From Rhodobacteraceae bacterium HLUCCA12 (GTDB taxonomy: Bacteria > Pseudomonadota > Alphaproteobacteria > Rhodobacterales > Rhodobacteraceae), in contig LJSV01000023.1 in the NCBI GenBank assembly GCA_001314715.1, positions 1 to 36,899 of the forward strand: 36,899 nucleotides of DNA, written 5' to 3'. Under the pieces are notes generated by a model that worked only from the letters and a program-made list of their open reading frames with translations, made no database searches and had not been told where the DNA came from. This document shows, one piece after another, positions 32,392 through 36,899 of this stretch (its first letter is position 1; every line of letters starts with the position of its first letter). The translations under genes were made by a program, and so were the position numbers.

Positions 32392-33867
32392 ATGGATCGT
32401 GCTGAACTGGAACAGCAGTGTTCGGTCTCAATACGGCGACAACTGTTTTGGGGCGGGTCTTGGCAAGAGCCGCTTTCCTTGGGTCGGATCCCAGTGGAAA
32501 ACCCTGCAACTGGCTCGTCGCTAGGAGACGTTGCCGAGGCCGGCAAGCCAGATGTTGACCGTGCGGTTCAGGCCGCGCGGAAAGCCTTTGACGCTTGGCG
32601 CGACTTTGTGCCGCGCGAACGTAGTGACCTTCTCAGGCTTTGCGCACGGCGTCTGCGCGAAAACGGTAGTGATCTCGCCCTGATCGACGCAGCCGATGCG
32701 GGCCTTCCGCGCAAGGCGATGGGCGCAGATATTGAGAACGCGGCACGGCAACTGGAATTCTTTGCGGGGCTTGTTACCGAGATCAAAGGTGAAACCCTGC
32801 CTTTGGGGCCGTCATCGCTTAACTATACTGTACGCGAGCCGTTGGGAGTCGTTGTTCGCATCAATGCGTTCAATCACCCGGTAATGTTTGCTGCTGGCAA
32901 GGTTGCCGCCCCACTGGCGGCGGGCAACACAGTTATCATCAAGCCGGCGGATCAGACGCCGCTTTCGGCCTTGGCGTTGGCTGAAATCTGGGCAGACATA
33001 TTCCCGCCGGGGGTCTTCAATGTCCTCACGGGAAGCCGAGAAACAGGCTCGATGTTGGTATCGCATCCCGATGTCGCGAAAGTCGGGCTGATCGGGAATG
33101 TACTGACCGGCGAAAAGGTATTTAGGGCCTCGGCGGATTCGATGAAAAAGCTGACGCTGGAGCTTGGTGGAAAAAACGCGCTGATCGCCTGTCCAGACGC
33201 CGATCCTGATAGTGTGGCCGACGCGGCAGTACTAGGCATGAACCTGACATGGACGGCAGGACAATCCTGCGGATCGACCTCGCGAGTTTTCCTTCATGAC
33301 TCGATCTACGATGAGGTTCTAGAGAAACTGGTGTCGAGGATCGGGGGGATCAAGCTTGGTCTGCCTACCGACAAGCAGACCGAGATGGGCTGCCTGATCA
33401 GCCGCGAGCAGTATGAAAAGGTCCTTGGTTATATCGAGAAGGGCAGGGACGATGGAGCGCGCGTGGTACAGGGCGGCAGCCGGCCCGACGAAGCCGCGCT
33501 CGCTGATGGATATTTTATCAAACCGACAGTTTTTGCGGATGTCACCAGCGACATGCGGATTGCCCGTGAAGAGATTTTTGGCCCCGTCGTCAGTGTGATG
33601 CGTTGGAGTGACGAGGCTGACATGCTGCGGGACGTCAACGATCTCGATTATGGCCTTACAGCGTCGATTTGGACAAACGATCTGTCGCGAGCGCATCGGC
33701 TGGCGGCGAGGGTTCAGTCTGGCTACATCTGGGTCAACAGCGTGGGCGCTCATTTCTTGGGCGCCCCTTTTGGTGGCTATAAGAAATCGGGCCTCGGACG
33801 CGAGGAAAGCCTGGAAGAGTTATTTCTCAACACGCAGATCAAGAACGTCAACATCGCCATGCGGTGA
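32392..33867 (+). CDS. NAD(P)-dependent aldehyde dehydrogenase
   Basis: Oxidises an aldehyde to the acid; 491 residues, full length. Seen: the catalytic Asn161 (NAFNHP), the cofactor stretch NTVIIKPADQTPLSALALAE, Glu257 in LELGGKN, the nucleophile Cys293 in AGQSCGSTSRVF, and the C-terminal EEIFGPVVSVMRW and PFGGYKKSGLGRE. The loop normally reading TGS reads IGNVLTG, a small departure. GGGGAG about 8-10 nt before the ATG at 32392 is a fair ribosome-binding site. Downstream genes encode an amidohydrolase (63 bp away) and a GMC oxidoreductase, which could supply the aldehyde from an alcohol. Confidence 0.93.
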   Translation: MDRAELEQQCSVSIRRQLFWGGSWQEPLSLGRIPVENPATGSSLGDVAEAGKPDVDRAVQAARKAFDAWRDFVPRERSDLLRLCARRLRENGSDLALIDAADAGLPRKAMGADIENAARQLEFFAGLVTEIKGETLPLGPSSLNYTVREPLGVVVRINAFNHPVMFAAGKVAAPLAAGNTVIIKPADQTPLSALALAEIWADIFPPGVFNVLTGSRETGSMLVSHPDVAKVGLIGNVLTGEKVFRASADSMKKLTLELGGKNALIACPDADPDSVADAAVLGMNLTWTAGQSCGSTSRVFLHDSIYDEVLEKLVSRIGGIKLGLPTDKQTEMGCLISREQYEKVLGYIEKGRDDGARVVQGGSRPDEAALADGYFIKPTVFADVTSDMRIAREEIFGPVVSVMRWSDEADMLRDVNDLDYGLTASIWTNDLSRAHRLAARVQSGYIWVNSVGAHFLGAPFGGYKKSGLGREESLEELFLNTQIKNVNIAMR

Positions 33868-33930
33868 CGAAATGTCAGCTATTGGACGAATGGCAGCTGC
33901 GCGGTGTCGCGGCGTAGAGGAGGAGCGATA

Positions 33931-34659
33931 ATGGCGAGAGTTTGGGATGACTTTTTGACGGAGCGAGACAAGCTAGTTCTCGATGTCGCCGGGTATGGAG
34001 CGCGTGCTGGCTTTGGCGCGCGGCCGGCCCTGATCGTGGTCGATGTCAGTTATGGTTTTACCGGTGACAAACCCGAACCGATACTTGAATCGATAAAACG
34101 TTGGGGCAACTCTTGCGGCGAGGAAAGCTGGGAGGCAGTTCGACAAATTGATCGGCTTGCAATGGCTTTTCGCAAACGTCGTCTCCCCGTAATCTACTCA
34201 ACCGGATTCGCACGCGACGACAATTGGGACTCAGGCAGCTGGTCATGGAAGAACAGCCGGACGGGAGAAATCGTGGCGCCCCCGTCAAACACCCGCGGTG
34301 CGAACGAGATAGTTGATGAGCTTCAGCCGCAACCTCAAGATGTTGTAGTCCTGAAACAGAAACCGAGCGCATTTTTCGGAACGAACCTCGTGAGCTATCT
34401 CACTCTTCTCGGCTGCGACAGTGTCATCCTTACGGGCTGCACGACAAGCGGATGCGTCCGGGCGACGGCGATTGACGCATTCAGCTACAACTACCGCTGT
34501 GCGGTCGTCGAGGATGCCTGTTTCGACAGATGTCAGGCAAGCCACGCGATCGCACTGTACGACTTAAACTGCAAATACGCCGATGTCGTCATGACTGAAG
34601 AGGCTTTGTCGTTCGCAGAAGGGATGCCGGACAACCTGTTCCCCAACCTACCGGGTTAA
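33931..34659 (+). CDS. Isochorismatase-fold amidohydrolase (N-carbamoylsarcosine amidase-like)
   Basis: Cysteine hydrolase of 242 residues. Seen: Asp38 in ALIVVDVSYGFT, a Lys in LKQKPSAFFGTNL (142 or 144), and Cys175 in TGCTTSGCVRATA with the preceding cis-peptide segment. Together these form the Asp-Lys-Cys triad of the nicotinamidase, N-carbamoylsarcosine amidohydrolase and maleamate amidohydrolase group. The N-terminus RAGFGARPALIVVDV is typical of the last two. It would release ammonia, or ammonia plus CO2, from a terminal amide or carbamoyl group. AGAGGAGGAG at 33916-33925 fixes the ATG at 33931; the longer frame would start inside that sequence. It sits 3 bp before the GMC gene. The substrate cannot be chosen from sequence alone. 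Confidence 0.88.
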   Translation: MARVWDDFLTERDKLVLDVAGYGARAGFGARPALIVVDVSYGFTGDKPEPILESIKRWGNSCGEESWEAVRQIDRLAMAFRKRRLPVIYSTGFARDDNWDSGSWSWKNSRTGEIVAPPSNTRGANEIVDELQPQPQDVVVLKQKPSAFFGTNLVSYLTLLGCDSVILTGCTTSGCVRATAIDAFSYNYRCAVVEDACFDRCQASHAIALYDLNCKYADVVMTEEALSFAEGMPDNLFPNLPG

Positions 34660-34662
34660 CCG

Positions 34663-36306
34663 ATGTCGCATGAAATTTCGGGTTCGCGATCATCAGTTTA
34701 TGACTTCGTCATTGTCGGGGCCGGGTCTGCAGGTTGTGTATTGGCAAACCGGTTAAGCGCCGATCCGGCTTGCCGCGTTCTTCTAATCGAGGCTGGCGGC
34801 TGGGACCGTGATCCGTTCATAAAGATTCCGATCGGTTGGGGTCGGATCATGCAAAAAAGGCTCCACGACTGGGGTTATGAAACTGAACCGGATCCTATGC
34901 TGGGCATTCCTGCAATGGAATGTATGCGCGGCCGGGTGATCGGCGGTTCCTCCTCGATCAACGCGATGGCCTATGTCCGCGGGCACGCGCATGACTTTGA
35001 CCGTTGGGCTAGCTACGGCCTTCCAAGCTTGGGTTACGAGAATGCGTTGCGCTATTTTCGGCGACAGGAAACTTGGGAAGATGGCGCATCGGAGTTTCGG
35101 GGGGGCGCTGGTCCCCTGTCAACTATCCGTGCCACCTATGCCGATCCGCTGGCAGAAGCGTTCCTAGAGGCCGCTGACGCGACTGGTATGCCATGGACCG
35201 ACGATTACAATGGCGCGCAGCAAGAGGGTTTCTCGGTCCTGCAATCGACCATACGCAACGGCTGGCGCTGTAGCGCGGCCGATGCCTACTTGAGGCCAGC
35301 CTTGGGCAGGCCCAACCTGACCGTAACCACCAATTCAGTCGTCACTTCCGTCGAGTTCTCAGGCGATCGCGCTGTCTCCGTTGCGTGGCAGCGCTCGGGG
35401 CGTCGGCATCGTGCTCATGCGGAAAACCGGATCATCCTTTGCGCAGGCGCGATTAATACCCCGCAGATTCTTATGTTGTCGGGAATCGGCGATTCGGAAG
35501 TCCTGTCACATCACGGCATAGAAACCCGGGTGCACTTACCGGGTGTCGGGCGAAATTTGCAGGATCATGCCAGCGTGGCTGTTGAATTCGCCCGAAAGGG
35601 CCGTGGACCGTTTGTCGAGAACATGCGAATGGATCGGCTTGTGGCTGGGCTGACAACGGCCTACATGGCAGGAAGGGGATTTGGCACAGATCTTCCCAGT
35701 GGCTGGACAGCGTTTCTACGGACCCCACTGGCCGGTTCCATGCCCGATATTCAACTCATTTTCCGTGCAGTACCTCTTTCTGCAAATCCGTGGTTTCCGG
35801 GTGTCAGAAAACCGTTTTTGGATGGCTTTGCCATCAGAGCTGTCCTGTTGCGGCCCAAAAGTCGTGGGCACGTGGCGCTGCGTTCTGCTGATCCGTTCGA
35901 CAAGGTCCGTATCGTACAGAATCTGTTGCATGCCCCCGGTGATCGAGCAGTGCTTCGAGAAGGCTTGCGCATGATCCCGCAATTCGCTGGGCACAAGGTA
36001 CTTGAGGGCTTTATCGACCGCCAATTGGCTCCAGGTCCCGGGCAATGGTCAGACCAGGGTCTTGATGCCCATATTCTTGGTACGGTTTCGACCGCGCACC
36101 ACCCAGCGGGTACCTGTCGCATGGGCTTGGGAGGTGACGGATGCGATGTATCGGCGCCAGATTTCTCCGTCTACGGGACACAAAGGCTTAGCGTCGTTGA
36201 CGCCTCTGTTTTTCCCGATCTCGTTGGCGGAAACATCAACGCCGCGGTCATCATGCTCGCCGAAATGGCATCCGACTTTCTATCTGGTAAACATACGTCC
36301 GCGTAA
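34663..36306 (+). CDS. GMC-family FAD alcohol oxidoreductase
   Basis: Choline-dehydrogenase-like flavoprotein of 547 residues that oxidises a primary or secondary alcohol. Seen: the FAD motif YDFVIVGAGSAGCVLANRLS, then LIEAGGWDRDP, GRVIGGSSSINAMAYVRGH (GMC signature 1), AGAINTPQILMLSGIG (signature 2), and the active-site His480 in HHPAGTCRMG followed by VVDASVFPDLVGGNINAAVI. No signal peptide, so it is cytoplasmic and probably passes electrons to the quinone pool. The ATG at 34663 follows the amidohydrolase stop by 3 bp, so it is co-transcribed with that gene and with the aldehyde dehydrogenase; alcohol to aldehyde to acid is the natural reading. Confidence 0.93.
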   Translation: MSHEISGSRSSVYDFVIVGAGSAGCVLANRLSADPACRVLLIEAGGWDRDPFIKIPIGWGRIMQKRLHDWGYETEPDPMLGIPAMECMRGRVIGGSSSINAMAYVRGHAHDFDRWASYGLPSLGYENALRYFRRQETWEDGASEFRGGAGPLSTIRATYADPLAEAFLEAADATGMPWTDDYNGAQQEGFSVLQSTIRNGWRCSAADAYLRPALGRPNLTVTTNSVVTSVEFSGDRAVSVAWQRSGRRHRAHAENRIILCAGAINTPQILMLSGIGDSEVLSHHGIETRVHLPGVGRNLQDHASVAVEFARKGRGPFVENMRMDRLVAGLTTAYMAGRGFGTDLPSGWTAFLRTPLAGSMPDIQLIFRAVPLSANPWFPGVRKPFLDGFAIRAVLLRPKSRGHVALRSADPFDKVRIVQNLLHAPGDRAVLREGLRMIPQFAGHKVLEGFIDRQLAPGPGQWSDQGLDAHILGTVSTAHHPAGTCRMGLGGDGCDVSAPDFSVYGTQRLSVVDASVFPDLVGGNINAAVIMLAEMASDFLSGKHTSA

Positions 36307-36667
36307 TCTATCGTTGTTCTGGCTATGTAATAAGAACGAGTTGCGATATTAGAGCCTGCGCCGCACATCGTGGCTTTTCGCATTCGTTGTCAAGTAAGTA
36401 TTCTCGGTCGATGGGACACTGATTAACGCTTGTCCGAGGAAGGCCAGTGCTCCGCCTCAGGAAAATGGTGGCGGCAATATAGGCCGACTACCCATCCCAA
36501 ACGCTGCAACCGCGGCAACCGCAACGCCGCTCCCGGCTTTCGGTGCGCGAGGCGGTGGTGTTGCGCCCGTGCCATCACCATGACAGGCGGGCCCTCCTGA
36601 TTTCCTCTCTCTCACTGGACGTCCCTGGAGGTCGCTGGCATTCTTCGCGTGCTGTTGAAATCCGGAT
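36307..36667. other. Gene-poor junction with a possible gene remnant
   Basis: This 361-bp stretch has no supported complete gene. A frame open from 36398 to a TGA at 36581-36583 reads as an Ala/Pro/Gly-rich tail (ENGGGNIGRLPIPNAATAAT and GARGGGVAPVPSP), like the end of a low-complexity protein, but has no start. GTTCT and AGAAC around 36316-36340 form only a weak hairpin after the GMC gene. Composition changes at about 36440 towards a higher GC, suggesting a boundary. Confidence 0.4.
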
Positions 36668-36899
36668 ATGGGCGCGTGCATGAACAAGATCGAGCGCGAG
36701 CGCGCGGTGGCCTGGACGAGGTCGGAGCTCGACGAGATTTTCGCGTTTCTGACGTGGGTTGACGCCAACTTTTCGCCTTCGGAGATCGATGTCCTTGCGC
36801 TGGTCGAGCAGCTTGACGATCTGGCGTTTTCGGATGCGTCCTGGCTTGCCGATGCCGAGAGCCTGGGCGCGCTGAGCGAGGAGGAGGAGCTGCGACGGG
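36668..36899 (+). CDS. Partial gene of unknown function, cut by the window end
   Basis: A frame opens after a TGA at 36656-36658 and runs out of the window without a stop, giving at least 77 residues. It starts MGACMNKIERERAVAW and is acidic and helical (SELDEIFAFLTWVDANFSPS, then EIDVLALVEQLDDLAF), with codon use like a real high-GC gene. ATG at 36668 or 36680 is possible; neither has a clear ribosome-binding site. I do not recognise the family and assign no function. Confidence 0.5.
   Translation, partial: MGACMNKIERERAVAWTRSELDEIFAFLTWVDANFSPSEIDVLALVEQLDDLAFSDASWLADAESLGALSEEEELRR

Noticed and set aside
1-36899. CRISPR arrays, rRNA, tRNA genes and riboswitches
   Set aside because: No regularly spaced repeats, cloverleaf-like sequences or known aptamer cores were noticed on reading; a covariance-model scan would be needed to exclude small RNAs.

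Overview
The window reads as a chromosomal or plasmid-borne catabolic island of an alphaproteobacterium, probably a marine or soil Rhodobacterales/Rhodospirillales-type organism. This rests on the high GC by eye, two TRAP-type transport systems (one DctPQM, one fused TAXI type), a GlxA/AraC-type regulator remnant, CoxG- and CoxLMS-like genes, and dense operons whose genes overlap by 4 bp. No rRNA, tRNA, CRISPR array or intact insertion sequence was seen.

Layout. 1-860: decayed edge with a frameshifted GlxA/AraC-type regulator and an N-terminally truncated GNAT gene. 975-9964 (+): operon A, made of a DctPQM TRAP importer, a three-polypeptide biotin-dependent carboxylase (carboxyltransferase, biotin carrier, biotin carboxylase), a short-chain dehydrogenase, a citryl-CoA-lyase-like protein and a class III CoA-transferase. 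10085-20904 (-): operon B, read from right to left as TAXI binding protein, fused TRAP permease, two full-length molybdopterin hydroxylase large subunits, a class II aldolase-fold protein, FAD subunit, 2Fe-2S subunit and a PuuE-type cyclic-amide hydrolase. 21129-24126: an XRE regulator (-), an amidase (+) and a GntR/FCD regulator (-). 24326-28054 (+): tcuA-tcuB-like tricarballylate dehydrogenase and membrane electron-transfer protein, then an MFS transporter. 28063-31150 (-): acyl-CoA synthetase, hotdog thioesterase and quinone-oxidoreductase-like MDR protein. 31282-36306 (+): CoxG-like protein, a weak orphan ORF, aldehyde dehydrogenase, isochorismatase-fold amidohydrolase and GMC oxidoreductase. 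36307-36899: apparent remnant sequence and the start of an unknown gene cut by the window edge.

How the parts may work together (inference). Operon B looks like uptake and opening of an N-heterocycle: import by TAXI-TRAP, Mo-dependent ring hydroxylation, a decarboxylation step by the aldolase-fold protein, and ring opening by the cyclic-amide hydrolase. The nearby amidase and isochorismatase-fold hydrolase could remove nitrogen, and GMC/ALDH could oxidise a side chain. Operon A looks like a complete uptake-to-central-metabolism route for an organic acid: CoA transfer, C-C cleavage by a citrate-synthase-superfamily lyase, and a biotin-dependent carboxylase whose substrate pocket differs from that of pyruvate carboxylase. 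TcuAB adds oxidation of a tricarboxylate-like acid to an alkene. A TTTGTATC-centred motif recurs in three intergenic regions (tcu, ligase/coxG, ALDH), suggesting co-regulation, perhaps by the GntR protein. The substrates are not determined by the sequence. The strongest candidate for something undescribed is operon A, with its divergent split biotin carboxylase and Asp-to-Ser lyase.
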